Shown: piece by piece, positions 37,904-47,402 of the stretch
How the letters are laid out: every line of letters starts with the position of its first letter
Position numbering within the stretch: position 1 is the first letter of the stretch
Assembly: GCA_018432235.1 (NCBI GenBank)
Contig: JAHDLO010000019.1
Coordinates: 1-64,000, forward strand
Origin: Clostridiaceae bacterium
Lineage (GTDB): Bacteria; Bacillota; Clostridia; Peptostreptococcales; Natronincolaceae
Reading direction: 5' to 3'
Length of the DNA: 64,000 bases
The notes under the pieces: model-generated
The model's input: only the letters and a program-made list of their open reading frames with translations
The model's database searches: none
Told to the model about the DNA's origin: nothing
Program-made: the position numbers and the translations under genes

Positions 37904-39904
37904 ATGTTAAATAGAAGGTTTTTTAAATTATTGATACCCGACACAAAAATATACATGTTTATTATATCTGCTTTTATAGTAGTCATAAGCTATTATAACA
38001 GAATAATCGGCGTTGTCGGTGTACTGCTGCTTGCTTATTTGATATACTACAATCTTAAGATAAGTAATATAAGACGTGAGGAATGGACCAGATATATTGA
38101 GGGCCTATCCTCAGATATCGATTCTGCAACTAAGCAAGCCATACTTAATCTGCCAATACCCTTGACAATAGTAGAGTTTGATGGCACCATCACCTGGTAT
38201 AATTCAAAGTTTATCGAAATCATAGGCAAGAAGGATTTGCTGGAGAAGGATATACAGGATATAATTCCAGACTTTGATCTCAGAAATGTACTGCAGAACA
38301 AAAAGGATAAAATAAATGAGGTCAGCTTTAACGATCGCTATTTCAAGGTGTTATATAATATCATAAAGCTCTCAAAGGATCATGCCTCCAATTATATCAT
38401 CATGCTATATTGGGTCGAAAAAACGGACTATATGCAGATCAAACAAAAATATGAGGAGGAAAGATCAGTAGTAGCTTTGATCCAAGTAGACAATTTTGAT
38501 GAGGTTATGCAGACCACCGAGGATTCAGCCAGACCCTTGATCGTGGCGGAAATTGACAGAAGGTTAAATCTCTGGTCCAATAGGCTGGAGGGTCTTATGC
38601 GGAAGTATACAAATGACAAATTTATCTGTGTATTCCAGAAATCCCATTTAGAAAAGCTAGAGGCAAAAAAGTTTGAGATATTGGATGAAATTAGAGAAAT
38701 TAACCAGGGAAACAAAATACCGATTACCTTAAGCATAGGTATAGGGGCTGAAGGAAAAACAATTCTACAATCCTGTGATTTTGCTAATGCAGCAAAGGAT
38801 TTGGCATTAGGCAGGGGCGGGGATCAGGCAGCCGTTAAGAAAAACGACAAAATAAGCTTTTATGGTGGCAAGACAAAGGCTGTTGAAAAACGAACAAAGG
38901 TAAAGGCTAGAGTAATCTCCCATGCCCTGAAGCAATTAATGGAGCAGACCAACAGTGTTATGATTATGGGGCATAAAAATTCCGACCTGGATGCTTTGGG
39001 TTCGGCAATAGGTATTTATAGAGCGGCAAAAAATCTTGGTAAGGATGCGTATATCGTTTTAAGTGAATCAAATCCCTCTATAAGGGTGCTATACGACCGA
39101 CTCATGGAAAAGGAGCAATACCGTAGAGCGATCATCACCTGTGAGGAGGCGAAAAGCAGGATAGAAACCAGTACAGTATTGGTGGTGGTAGATACCCATA
39201 GGCCTAACTTTACTGAGTGTCCGGAGCTTTTAAAATACACCGAAAACATTGTTGTAATAGATCACCATAGAAGGGGTACAGAATTCATAGAAAATAATGT
39301 GTTGAACTATCATGAAACCTATGTATCCTCCACCAGTGAGCTGGTTACAGAGCTACTGTTCTATATGGAGGATAAGGTTAATGTTGAGCAAATAGAGGCG
39401 GAGGCTCTACTGGCGGGCATAGCTGTGGACACCAAGAACTTTAGCTTTAAGACGGGAGTTCGAACCTTTGAGGCCGCATCTCTCTTAAGACGGGCAGGTG
39501 CTGATACTGTAGCCGTAAAGCAGATGTTCCAGGATGATATAGAAACAATATTTGCCAGAGCAGAGGTAATTAAAAAGGCTCAAATAATCAGGAATACAGT
39601 GGTCATATCCACCTGTCAGGATTTTAAAAATGCACAGCTGGTGGCGGCTCAGGCTGCCGATGAGCTGCTGAATATCAGAGGAATAACAGCCTCCTTTGTC
39701 TTAGGTAAGAGGGAAGAGGACATTGTCTTCATCAGCGGCAGATCATTAGGAGATATTAATGTTCATGTAATTCTTGAAAAGCTGGGGGGCGGAGGTCATT
39801 TGACCGTTGCAGGAGCTCAGCTGGAGGGTTGCTCAATAGATGAAGCGATAAATGAATTAATTAGAGTAATAGAAGAATATTTTAGGGAAGGTGAAGGGAA
39901 ATGA
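37904..39904 (+). CDS. gdpP: c-di-AMP phosphodiesterase GdpP (YybT)
   Basis: This 666-residue protein has two N-terminal membrane helices (about 12-55), a PAS-like domain (80-150), a degenerate GGDEF domain (170-300) and a C-terminal DHH/DHHA1 phosphodiesterase. Catalytic motifs [30 protein letters not shown] and [10 protein letters not shown] are intact. It degrades the second messenger c-di-AMP, which controls potassium and cell-wall balance. Its end overlaps the rplI start by 4 bp. Confidence 0.95.
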   Translation: MLNRRFFKLLIPDTKIYMFIISAFIVVISYYNRIIGVVGVLLLAYLIYYNLKISNIRREEWTRYIEGLSSDIDSATKQAILNLPIPLTIVEFDGTITWYNSKFIEIIGKKDLLEKDIQDIIPDFDLRNVLQNKKDKINEVSFNDRYFKVLYNIIKLSKDHASNYIIMLYWVEKTDYMQIKQKYEEERSVVALIQVDNFDEVMQTTEDSARPLIVAEIDRRLNLWSNRLEGLMRKYTNDKFICVFQKSHLEKLEAKKFEILDEIREINQGNKIPITLSIGIGAEGKTILQSCDFANAAKDLALGRGGDQAAVKKNDKISFYGGKTKAVEKRTKVKARVISHALKQLMEQTNSVMIMGHKNSDLDALGSAIGIYRAAKNLGKDAYIVLSESNPSIRVLYDRLMEKEQYRRAIITCEEAKSRIETSTVLVVVDTHRPNFTECPELLKYTENIVVIDHHRRGTEFIENNVLNYHETYVSSTSELVTELLFYMEDKVNVEQIEAEALLAGIAVDTKNFSFKTGVRTFEAASLLRRAGADTVAVKQMFQDDIETIFARAEVIKKAQIIRNTVVISTCQDFKNAQLVAAQAADELLNIRGITASFVLGKREEDIVFISGRSLGDINVHVILEKLGGGGHLTVAGAQLEGCSIDEAINELIRVIEEYFREGEGK

Positions 39905-40347
39905 AGGTAATTTTATTGCAGGATGTTAAAGGACAGGGAAAGAAGGGTGATGTTGTCAATGCCAGTGATGGCTATGCACGCAACTTTCTGTTTCCAAAGA
40001 ACCTGGCTGTGGAGGCTACAGCAGGAAATATGAAGACCCTTAATGAGCAAAAACAGGCTCAACAAAATAGAAAGGATAAAGAGCTAAGCGAGGCAAAGGC
40101 ATTGGCAGAAAAAATCGGAGCATTAACAGTGGTAATTAAAACAAAGGCCGGTGAGGGAGGCAGATTGTTCGGCTCTGTAACCTCAAAGGAAATAGCAGAG
40201 GCTTTTGAAAAGCAGCATAAAATTCAGTTGGACAAAAGAAAGATTACACTGCCGGATCCTATTAAGGAAATGGGAACAAGAACAATAGACGTAAAGATTT
40301 ATCCCGGAGTTGTTGCTAAGCTTAAGGTCAGTGTTGTTGAAGAATAG
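39901..40347 (+). CDS. rplI: 50S ribosomal protein L9
   Basis: This 148-residue protein has the L9 N-terminal signature ([29 protein letters not shown]), a long connecting helix and the RNA-binding C-terminal domain. It overlaps the gdpP stop (ATGA) and is translationally coupled. dnaB follows. Confidence 0.97.
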   Translation: MKVILLQDVKGQGKKGDVVNASDGYARNFLFPKNLAVEATAGNMKTLNEQKQAQQNRKDKELSEAKALAEKIGALTVVIKTKAGEGGRLFGSVTSKEIAEAFEKQHKIQLDKRKITLPDPIKEMGTRTIDVKIYPGVVAKLKVSVVEE

Positions 40348-40354
40348 GTTGTTA

Positions 40355-40377
40355 GGGTTGGAGTGATACTCCAACCC
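40355..40377 (+). terminator. Hairpin between rplI and dnaB
   Basis: GGGTTGGAGT, a short loop and ACTCCAACCC form a perfect stem. Only a few T residues follow, and the dnaB ribosome site comes soon after. It is probably a weak attenuator or mRNA stabiliser rather than a full terminator. Confidence 0.6.
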
Positions 40378-40396
40378 TTCCTTTAGGAGGGTTCTT

Positions 40397-41740
40397 ATGG
40401 ATGGGATGAATTTATTTAGCAAGGTGCCACCCCACAATATAGAAGCGGAGCAATCGGTTTTGGGTTCTATGCTTCTGGATCGAGAGGCTATCATGGTGGC
40501 CTTGGAAATTCTTAAGCCGGAGGATTTTTATAAGGAGGCCCATAAGGAAATTTTTGAGTCAATATTTAGTCTCTTTTCAAAAAATGAGCCGGTGGATTTG
40601 GTTACCTTGACTGAGGAGCTTAAGGCCAGAGGTACCCTGGAGGCCATTGGAGGAATACCCTATTTGATAAGCCTTGGCTCTGGTGTTCCTATGGCTTCAA
40701 ATGTAAAGCATTATGCAGATATTGTGGAAAGGAAATCCACCCTGAGGAATTTAATAAGGTCCTCGGAGGAGATTATAAATTTAGGCTATACCGCAGATGT
40801 GCCTGTAGGCGACATCATAGAACAGGCACAGAAAAGCATATATGATCTTTCTCAAAACCGCTCAAGGGAGGGCTTCACCCCAATACAGGAGGTTTTGTCC
40901 GATACCTTTGATCAAATAGAGCGGCTGTATGAGAATAAGAGTGGTATCACAGGAATGACTACAGGATTTATGGATCTAGACAGAAAGCTGAGCGGACTGC
41001 ATAGAACCGACCTTATACTGGTGGCGGCAAGACCGGCAATGGGTAAGTCGGCATTTTCATTAAATCTTGCACAAAATGCTGCCTTAAAGGCAGGTGCCTC
41101 TGTAGCGCTTTTCAGCTTGGAGATGTCTAAGGAGCAGCTGATGCTGAGGATGCTGGCTGCAGAGTCTATGGTGGATTTAAAGAAGATTCAGGAGGGAAGT
41201 CTGAACGAAGAGGAATGGGGTAAAATAGCCCAGGCCATGATACCGCTTTCCCAATCAAGTATTTATTTTGACGATACCCCTGGAATATCAGTCATAGAGA
41301 TGCGTTCAAAATGCCGAAGATTAAAAATGGAAAAGGGATTGGACCTTGTACTTATCGACTACCTTCAATTAATGCAGGGGGACAGAAGAACGGAAAACCG
41401 TCAGCAGGAAATTTCTGCAATATCTAGAAATCTAAAGATAATGGCAAAGGAGCTGGATTGCCCTATTATAGCACTGTCACAGCTATCACGGGCACCGGAG
41501 CTGAGGGCAGACCACAGGCCGATTCTTTCAGACTTGAGGGAGTCAGGTGCTATAGAGCAGGATGCCGACCTCGTCATGTTTTTATATAGAGATGAATATT
41601 ACCATGCCGACAGTGATAAGAAAAATTTGGCTGAGGTTATTATAGCAAAGCACAGGCATGGTGAAACTGGTGCGGTGGAGCTGGTTTGGCTGGGTCAATT
41701 CCAGAAGTTTTTAGATTATGAAAAATTCAGGGAATCCTAA
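40397..41740 (+). CDS. dnaB: Replicative DNA helicase
   Basis: This 447-residue hexameric helicase (called DnaC in Bacillus) unwinds DNA at the fork. The N-terminal domain starts PPHNIEAEQSVLGSML. The RecA-like domain has AARPAMGKSAFSLNLA (Walker A), DLVLIDYLQLM (Walker B) and a C-terminal RHGETG loop. RBS AGGAGG. Its predicted loader genes dnaI and dnaD lie 4-6 kb further on the other strand. Confidence 0.97.
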   Translation: MDGMNLFSKVPPHNIEAEQSVLGSMLLDREAIMVALEILKPEDFYKEAHKEIFESIFSLFSKNEPVDLVTLTEELKARGTLEAIGGIPYLISLGSGVPMASNVKHYADIVERKSTLRNLIRSSEEIINLGYTADVPVGDIIEQAQKSIYDLSQNRSREGFTPIQEVLSDTFDQIERLYENKSGITGMTTGFMDLDRKLSGLHRTDLILVAARPAMGKSAFSLNLAQNAALKAGASVALFSLEMSKEQLMLRMLAAESMVDLKKIQEGSLNEEEWGKIAQAMIPLSQSSIYFDDTPGISVIEMRSKCRRLKMEKGLDLVLIDYLQLMQGDRRTENRQQEISAISRNLKIMAKELDCPIIALSQLSRAPELRADHRPILSDLRESGAIEQDADLVMFLYRDEYYHADSDKKNLAEVIIAKHRHGETGAVELVWLGQFQKFLDYEKFRES

Positions 41741-41832
41741 TTAAAATAGGTAGAGCATTAGAAGATTTATGCATATTATGACCAGAGCAATATCAATATT
41801 TTAGGGATGGTAAGACGGAGGGTAAAGCGTTT

Positions 41833-42459
41833 ATGGTATGGGGGAAAAAGACTTATATAAAAAAAATGGAACGTAAGCATGTGGAGGAGATGCAGCTATG
41901 GGGACGGCATTCTGATCCGATATTTTTCAGCTATACTATGCCTAAAATGAATAAAAAGCAAAAGGATTACTGGTATTCAAGGAAAACACAATCCTTTACA
42001 AGAAAGTGCTTTGTTGTCTATAACCACAATAATAGACTGGTGGGGTATATTTCACTTAGAAATATAAAATGGGTAAGAAAAATTAGCGAGCTGGGGATTG
42101 TTTTTGATCCCAACTTCCTCAACAGTGGATATGGTACTGATAGTCTAAAGAGCTTTATAAGGTATTATTTTGACGTAATGAATATGAAAAAGCTAGTTTT
42201 GAGAGTTGCAGAATTTAATGTTAGGGCGCAAAAATGCTATCAAAAGTGTGGATTTGCAGTGGAGGGAGTACATTATAATGAATTTGAGGACCCCAATTTA
42301 CCGATTTTTCAGGATGATTCCCTTCAGGATTACAGGAAATTTTTCGTTATGGAAAACCGAATTTTAAAATGTCGATTTATACATATGTTTATAACTAAGG
42401 ACATGTATTTAAAAAATAAAGAAAATTATCCACATTATCCACCGAACACCTGTGCATAG
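41833..42459 (+). CDS. GNAT family N-acetyltransferase
   Basis: This 208-residue protein has a GNAT fold. The acetyl-CoA loop is at LNSGYGTDSLKSF, with LRVAEFNVRAQKCYQKCGFAVEG as the typical RimJ-like C-terminal motif. The substrate is not known. The last 11 codons overlap the start of a DnaA-box cluster. RBS ACGGAGGG. The tail after residue 185 is poorly conserved-looking and may have been extended by the insertion of those boxes. Confidence 0.85.
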   Translation: MVWGKKTYIKKMERKHVEEMQLWGRHSDPIFFSYTMPKMNKKQKDYWYSRKTQSFTRKCFVVYNHNNRLVGYISLRNIKWVRKISELGIVFDPNFLNSGYGTDSLKSFIRYYFDVMNMKKLVLRVAEFNVRAQKCYQKCGFAVEGVHYNEFEDPNLPIFQDDSLQDYRKFFVMENRILKCRFIHMFITKDMYLKNKENYPHYPPNTCA

Positions 42460-42480
42460 TTCTGTGGTCTGTGTGGATAA
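42426..42480. promoter_or_regulatory. DnaA-box cluster near dnaB
   Basis: TTATCCACA (42426-42434), TTATCCACC (42435-42443), TGTGCATAG (42451-42459) and TGTGGATAA (42472-42480) lie within 55 bp, two in each orientation. This is 30 kb from oriC. It may titrate or reactivate DnaA, or control the downstream genes. Confidence 0.75.
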
Positions 42481-42556
42481 CTGGCATTATTTCAGCAGTT
42501 TATTTCCTCTCAATCTGGAGATATTAATGATATATCTCAATATAAGGAGGAATAAC

Positions 42557-42763
42557 ATGACAAAGATCACTGAAGATATGACGATAATGGATGTTTTAAG
42601 ACTGGACCGAGATACCGCAGCAATATTTATGAAATATGGATTGCATTGCCTTGGTTGACCTGGTGCCACTATGGAAAGCATCGGTGATGCAGGGAGAGTC
42701 CATGGCATAAAAGTAGATCGATTAGTAGAGGATTTAAATAATCATTTGCAGCATAAGCAATAG
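42557..42763 (+). CDS. DUF1858 redox protein with in-frame UGA, probable selenoprotein (CxxU)
   Basis: Reading through one TGA (42656-42658) gives a 68-residue protein. It matches the tandem paralogue at 42936 along its whole length (start MTKITEDMTIMDVLRLDRDTA; end DRLVEDLNNHLQHKQ). The TGA replaces the Cys of HCLG-C-PGATMES, so the motif becomes CxxU with Sec at position 34. Frame is kept on both sides and the gene has AAGGAGG and a normal TAG stop. DUF1858 proteins are small redox-type proteins often found with hybrid cluster protein. A nonsense mutation is the alternative; the hairpin downstream argues against it. Confidence 0.8.
42670..42704 (+). promoter_or_regulatory. Putative bacterial SECIS element
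   Basis: GCATC, loop GGT, GATGC (42678-42690) forms a tight hairpin with the apical loop beginning 25 nt after the UGA, within the known bacterial range. A lower stem CTATGGA/TCCATGG can also form. In the Cys paralogue the lower stem persists but the GCATC/GATGC upper stem is lost, as expected if only the UGA copy needs SelB recruitment. Confidence 0.7.
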
Positions 42764-42773
42764 GAGGTATAGG

Positions 42774-42796
42774 AGGGCTTATAAGTGAAAAGCCCT
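42774..42796 (+). terminator. Hairpin after the UGA-containing DUF1858 gene
   Basis: AGGGCTT, a loop of nine bases and AAGCCCT form a stem ten bases after the stop codon. The T-run is weak, so some transcription may continue to the second DUF1858 gene. Confidence 0.55.
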
Positions 42797-42935
42797 ACTG
42801 GCTTTAATATTTTGCGTTACAAAAGACTCCTATAAAGATATGATTTCTTATGCATTGCTTAATTATTGTAATCCTTTATAATAAGTGGTAATATGGATAC
42901 AAGGATGGATATCATTTAATAAGGAGGATTTTATA

Positions 42936-43145
42936 ATGTCAAAGGTTAATGAAAACATGACTATAATGGAAGTACTAAAGTTAGATCGAGAAACTGCACC
43001 GATCTTCATGAAATATGGTATGCACTGCCTTGGCTGCCCTGGAGCTACTATGGAAAGTCTAGTGGATGCCAGCAGAGTTCATGGCATAGATGTAAGTCTA
43101 TTGGTTGCTGACTTAAATAAGTACTTCGAAACAAAGGGAGAATAA
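42936..43145 (+). CDS. DUF1858 domain protein with CxxC motif
   Basis: This 69-residue protein (start MSKVNENMTIMEVLKLDRETA) has the redox pair in MHCLGCPGATMES. It is the Cys version of the neighbouring UGA gene, about two-thirds identical. Together they look like a tandem duplication with Cys/Sec exchange. The ATG at 42936 has AAGGAGGA. Partner proteins are unknown. Confidence 0.9.
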   Translation: MSKVNENMTIMEVLKLDRETAPIFMKYGMHCLGCPGATMESLVDASRVHGIDVSLLVADLNKYFETKGE

Positions 43146-43152
43146 AGAAAAT

Positions 43153-43187
43153 GGGTTAAATCTTAGGATTTAGCCCTTATTTTTTTC
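43153..43187 (+). terminator. Terminator after the CxxC DUF1858 gene
   Basis: GGGTTAAATC, a TTAG loop and GATTTAGCCC (one G-T pair) are followed by TTATTTTTTT. Confidence 0.88.
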
Positions 43188-43303
43188 TGAAATAAGAGCA
43201 GAAAGCTCTCCAGGCATTATATTTTCATTTAAAAAACCTTTAGTACTAAAAGAATAGCGCATTAGGCATACTAAACCTGAAGAATTGAGCACTACCGTCA
43301 TAA

Positions 43304-43379
43304 ATAGTCGAATGTTTTCATGTAATGCCCCTGAAATATTCGACTATACGTTGACCATATAGGCTGATTATGATAATAT
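43304..43379 (+). promoter_or_regulatory. purA promoter with upstream inverted repeat
   Basis: A promoter TTGACC (43351-43356), 17 nt, TAATAT (43374-43379) lies before purA. Directly upstream, ATAGTCGAAT (43304-43313) is repeated inverted as ATTCGACTAT (43338-43347). The repeat could be an operator. It does not match the guanine/adenine riboswitch core. The rest of the 286-bp gap shows no gene. Confidence 0.6.
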
Positions 43380-43413
43380 TATGAAGTAGTGTTCGATACA
43401 TACCAAACATTAG

Positions 43414-44715
<1,302 letters not shown>

Positions 44716-44728
44716 TTGATAAATCCAT

Positions 44729-44786
44729 AAGAACCTCTTCAGGGCTTTTAGGCTATTGACAGAGGTTCTTTTTATTTTATTTTTTT
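44729..44786 (+). terminator. purA terminator
   Basis: AAGAACCTCT pairs with AGAGGTTCTT over a 22-nt loop, then TTTATTTTATTTTTTT. Confidence 0.88.
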
Positions 44787-44798
44787 CGACATTTTCTA

Positions 44799-44827
44799 TT
44801 GACTTGTAAACGGTTTTCTTATAATAT
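44799..44827 (+). promoter_or_regulatory. tRNA promoter
   Basis: TTGACT (44799-44804) with TAATAT at 44822-44827 (17-nt spacer), or TATAAT two bases earlier, lies just upstream of the tRNA-Lys gene. Confidence 0.7.
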
Positions 44828-44849
44828 ATATAACTGTGGGCAAAAGCTT

Positions 44850-44925
44850 GACTCATTAGCTCAGTCGGTAGAGCACCTGACTTTTAATCAGGGTGTCCCG
44901 CGTTCGAGCCGCGGATGAGTCACCA
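44850..44925 (+). tRNA. tRNA-Lys (anticodon TTT)
   Basis: This 76-nt cloverleaf has acceptor GACTCAT/ATGAGTC, D-loop AGCTCAGTCGGTAGAGC, anticodon loop CTTTTAA and T-arm CGCGTTCGAGCCGCG. CCA is encoded at the 3' end. It shares a promoter and terminator with tRNA-Glu. Confidence 0.97.
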
Positions 44926-44974
44926 TTTTATATTCAGTGATTTTTGTTGATGGAAACGAGGATTGCTGAATCCT

Positions 44975-45049
44975 GGCCCCTTGGTCAAGCGGTCAAGACA
45001 CCGCCCTTTCACGGCGGTAACAGGGGTTCGATTCCCCTAGGGGTCACCA
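44975..45049 (+). tRNA. tRNA-Glu (anticodon TTC)
   Basis: This 75-nt cloverleaf has acceptor GGCCCCT/AGGGGTC (one G-T pair), anticodon stem CCGCC/GGCGG with loop CTTTCAC and T-arm AGGGGTTCGATTCCCCT. CCA is encoded. Confidence 0.97.
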
Positions 45050-45055
45050 ATACAT

Positions 45056-45085
45056 AAAAAAGCTACTCAAAAGAGTAGCTTTTTT
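45056..45085. terminator. Terminator after the tRNAs
   Basis: AAAAAAGCTACTC, a short loop and GAGTAGCTTTTTT form a symmetrical stem with A and T runs, usable in both directions for the tRNAs and the leftward dnaI-like gene. Confidence 0.9.
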
Positions 45086-45149
45086 GCGTTATTCAATCGG
45101 ACAAAAGAAGCAAAGCTGCTTCCTGCTAGGCTGAGGGCTGGTGTAATGC

Positions 45150-46121
45150 TTACTGCCACCTTAAATCCTTTCCAAAGAACTTTAATATAGTATATTTAGA
45201 AAAAAGTCTAGAGAAGATCCTATCATCATATCGCTCTATTATCCCCTTCGGAGGTAAATTTGTAGAAATTATTGTTTTCTTGTTGGAAAGCAATCGGCTA
45301 TTGATGATATTAAATAGCTCACTATTGGTAAAGCCATTACTGAACTCTGTGCCTAGGTCATCGATAATCAGAAGGTCTGCATTAAATAGCAGCTGATATT
45401 TTTCTCGTTCAGATTGATTGTGAAAATGAACATCCTCAATAATCTCAAAGATTTTGAAGGCCGTTTGATAAATTACAATTTTACCTCTATCCAACAGAGA
45501 TTTGGCTATACAGTTGGTTAAGAAGGTTTTGCCTAAACCGGTGGGGCCATAAAAAAACAAGTTTTCCTCATTGCTTTTGTCAAAGTTAAATACAAAGCCT
45601 TCACATATATTTAAAATCTCCAGCATATTTTCTCTCTGACTGACATGAGAATCCTCCTGAGGCTCAGTAGAAAAGAGATTAATATCAAAGGTTTGAAAGT
45701 TTTCTTTTCTAAGTATATCCCTTAGATTTGACATTGAATAGGCATAGTTAATCAGCTGCTGCTTGAAGCAGCTGCACTTTGTACCGCTACCGGTAAAGCC
45801 CGTATCCTTGCACCTGCTGCATTCATACTCCTCCTCAAGATATTGCAGGGGAATATTATTTTCTGTTAGAAGTATGGCCTTTTCCTGTCTTAGCTTATCC
45901 AGATCATTCTTTAATTGCTTTAATAGTGCCTCATGGTTGGCAGATTTAGTCAGAATGGCTTTAGATATGGAAAGTCCCGCCCTTGTTATTTCTTCATCTA
46001 TTGCCATAACTCTTGGAAGGGTCGCATATATTTCTGAAATTCTCTTTTCCTTCATTTTTTTAGCCCGGAGTCTTTTAGACTCGTAGCCCTTCAATATCTC
46101 ATTTATAATCGGATCCTTCAT
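45150..46121 (-). CDS. DnaI/DnaC-like helicase loader ATPase
   Basis: This 323-residue protein has a coiled N-terminal helicase-binding part (1-95), a zinc-binding CSRCKDTGF...CSC (about 100-118) and an AAA+ ATPase with FYGPTGLGKTFL (Walker A) and LLIIDDLGTE (Walker B). It loads the DnaB helicase. RBS AGGAGGG. It follows the DnaD-domain gene by 11 bp in one operon. Confidence 0.92.
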   Translation of the reverse strand: MKDPIINEILKGYESKRLRAKKMKEKRISEIYATLPRVMAIDEEITRAGLSISKAILTKSANHEALLKQLKNDLDKLRQEKAILLTENNIPLQYLEEEYECSRCKDTGFTGSGTKCSCFKQQLINYAYSMSNLRDILRKENFQTFDINLFSTEPQEDSHVSQRENMLEILNICEGFVFNFDKSNEENLFFYGPTGLGKTFLTNCIAKSLLDRGKIVIYQTAFKIFEIIEDVHFHNQSEREKYQLLFNADLLIIDDLGTEFSNGFTNSELFNIINSRLLSNKKTIISTNLPPKGIIERYDDRIFSRLFSKYTILKFFGKDLRWQ

Positions 46122-46132
46122 CAGGAGCCCTC

Positions 46133-47215
46133 CTAACGATTAAACTTCTTTTTTTGATTATTTAGTACTAAGGATTCTAATTCTTCAGCTGAATACTGCT
46201 CTCCTCTGCTCTCTGGAAGGTGGAACTTGGTTTTATGTCGATTGACCTTACTAGCAGCAGCACTGCTACTGGCGGTGGCTGCTCGTGATGGCTTTTGATC
46301 CAGCACTGCCACATCCTCTGGTTTCTTAATGCCCTTTTTAAACCAGTCGGATAGAATACTATTGATGTAGTTGATATTTGGGTTGGAGGTTTTGCTGGAG
46401 CTTTCACAGGCCTTAAGTATAAGGTCTAATTCAAAGCTGTATTCATCCAGCCACTTATCCATTATTTTACGTTCCGCCTCAGAGGATTCCCTAAAATCAA
46501 AGCCAAGGGCCTTAAAAATCCTGTCATAGGAGCCATAGCGATCCCCCTGCTTCAGTTGATGCTCCAAAAGCTGCTCTATATTGGTGATTCCAGAGTCGTA
46601 CCAATTTCTCAGGATGCCCCCCACATATTTGACGTTTTTGTTATTCCTCTGAAATTTACTATAGCTGAAGGCCTTAACAATTAGCGGAGGATCTACATTA
46701 TATTGATAAAACCAATCTAATATTTGATGCTTTTCATTAGGCACCAAGGGCCGCTCTATAATTTTGTTTATGTCTATAAACATCTCTTTAATGGCAGGTA
46801 TCTGCACTGCCTCCACCAGATCCTTGGTGGTAACACCTGTGGCAACAGATTGAGCTGCTGTTTCCCGGGAGCCAATGGCCTTAAAATTATTATCTATATA
46901 AAGCTGCTTCAAATTAATGAATTCGACAGAGTATAGGGTTTCATTTTCCTCCGGAGCCTTGTGCTTCTTTATGATGCCCTTGTTTTCCCAGAAATCCCAA
47001 GCTGTCAACACATCTGTCAGTGGTATATCCAGGTTTTTAGCTATAGTTACATTGGTTACCTCTGCACCTGCCTTGGGATCGCAGGCATACTTATAGGCTA
47101 GAAGGTAGACCTTAACAAAGGTGCCGTTTGCCATGGGCATATAGACATCCAGAAATATGTTCTCGATCGGAGTATCCCCCAGATCAATATTGGTGGTATT
47201 TTTAGTAAAAGCCAT
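46133..47215 (-). CDS. DnaD domain protein (replication initiation)
   Basis: This 360-residue protein has an N-terminal winged-helix-like part and two DnaD-type C-terminal helical domains (roughly 150-215 and 225-290, with YVGGILRNWYDSGI and NYINSILSDWFKKGI as the repeated motif). Such proteins help load the helicase with DnaI. A flexible Ala/Ser/Lys-rich tail ends the protein. Confidence 0.88.
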   Translation of the reverse strand: MAFTKNTTNIDLGDTPIENIFLDVYMPMANGTFVKVYLLAYKYACDPKAGAEVTNVTIAKNLDIPLTDVLTAWDFWENKGIIKKHKAPEENETLYSVEFINLKQLYIDNNFKAIGSRETAAQSVATGVTTKDLVEAVQIPAIKEMFIDINKIIERPLVPNEKHQILDWFYQYNVDPPLIVKAFSYSKFQRNNKNVKYVGGILRNWYDSGITNIEQLLEHQLKQGDRYGSYDRIFKALGFDFRESSEAERKIMDKWLDEYSFELDLILKACESSSKTSNPNINYINSILSDWFKKGIKKPEDVAVLDQKPSRAATASSSAAASKVNRHKTKFHLPESRGEQYSAEELESLVLNNQKKKFNR

Positions 47216-47402
47216 TCCTTCATCACTCCAAATTTTTTTAAGTCCACCTCATAAGTAGACATTATTTATTATATCATATTATCAAAAATCTTTAATAATA
47301 TCTTCCTCCTTTAAATGCTTTGGTCTTAAAACAAAAGTAAACCAATAAACTATAATAATAGGTTTTTGTTCTGAAGCAGCATCAGCAGGAGGAGGTGAAA
47401 TA

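Noticed and set aside
42656-42658. TGA as a simple nonsense mutation (pseudogene)
   Set aside because: Not fully excluded, but the frame, start, stop and similarity are kept on both sides, and a SECIS-like hairpin is present only in this copy.
46859-46872. Possible Noc-binding sites with TTCCCGGGA cores at 46859 and 37457
   Set aside because: They match only 9-10 of 14 positions of the Bacillus Noc site and lie inside coding sequence. Two weak hits are not enough.
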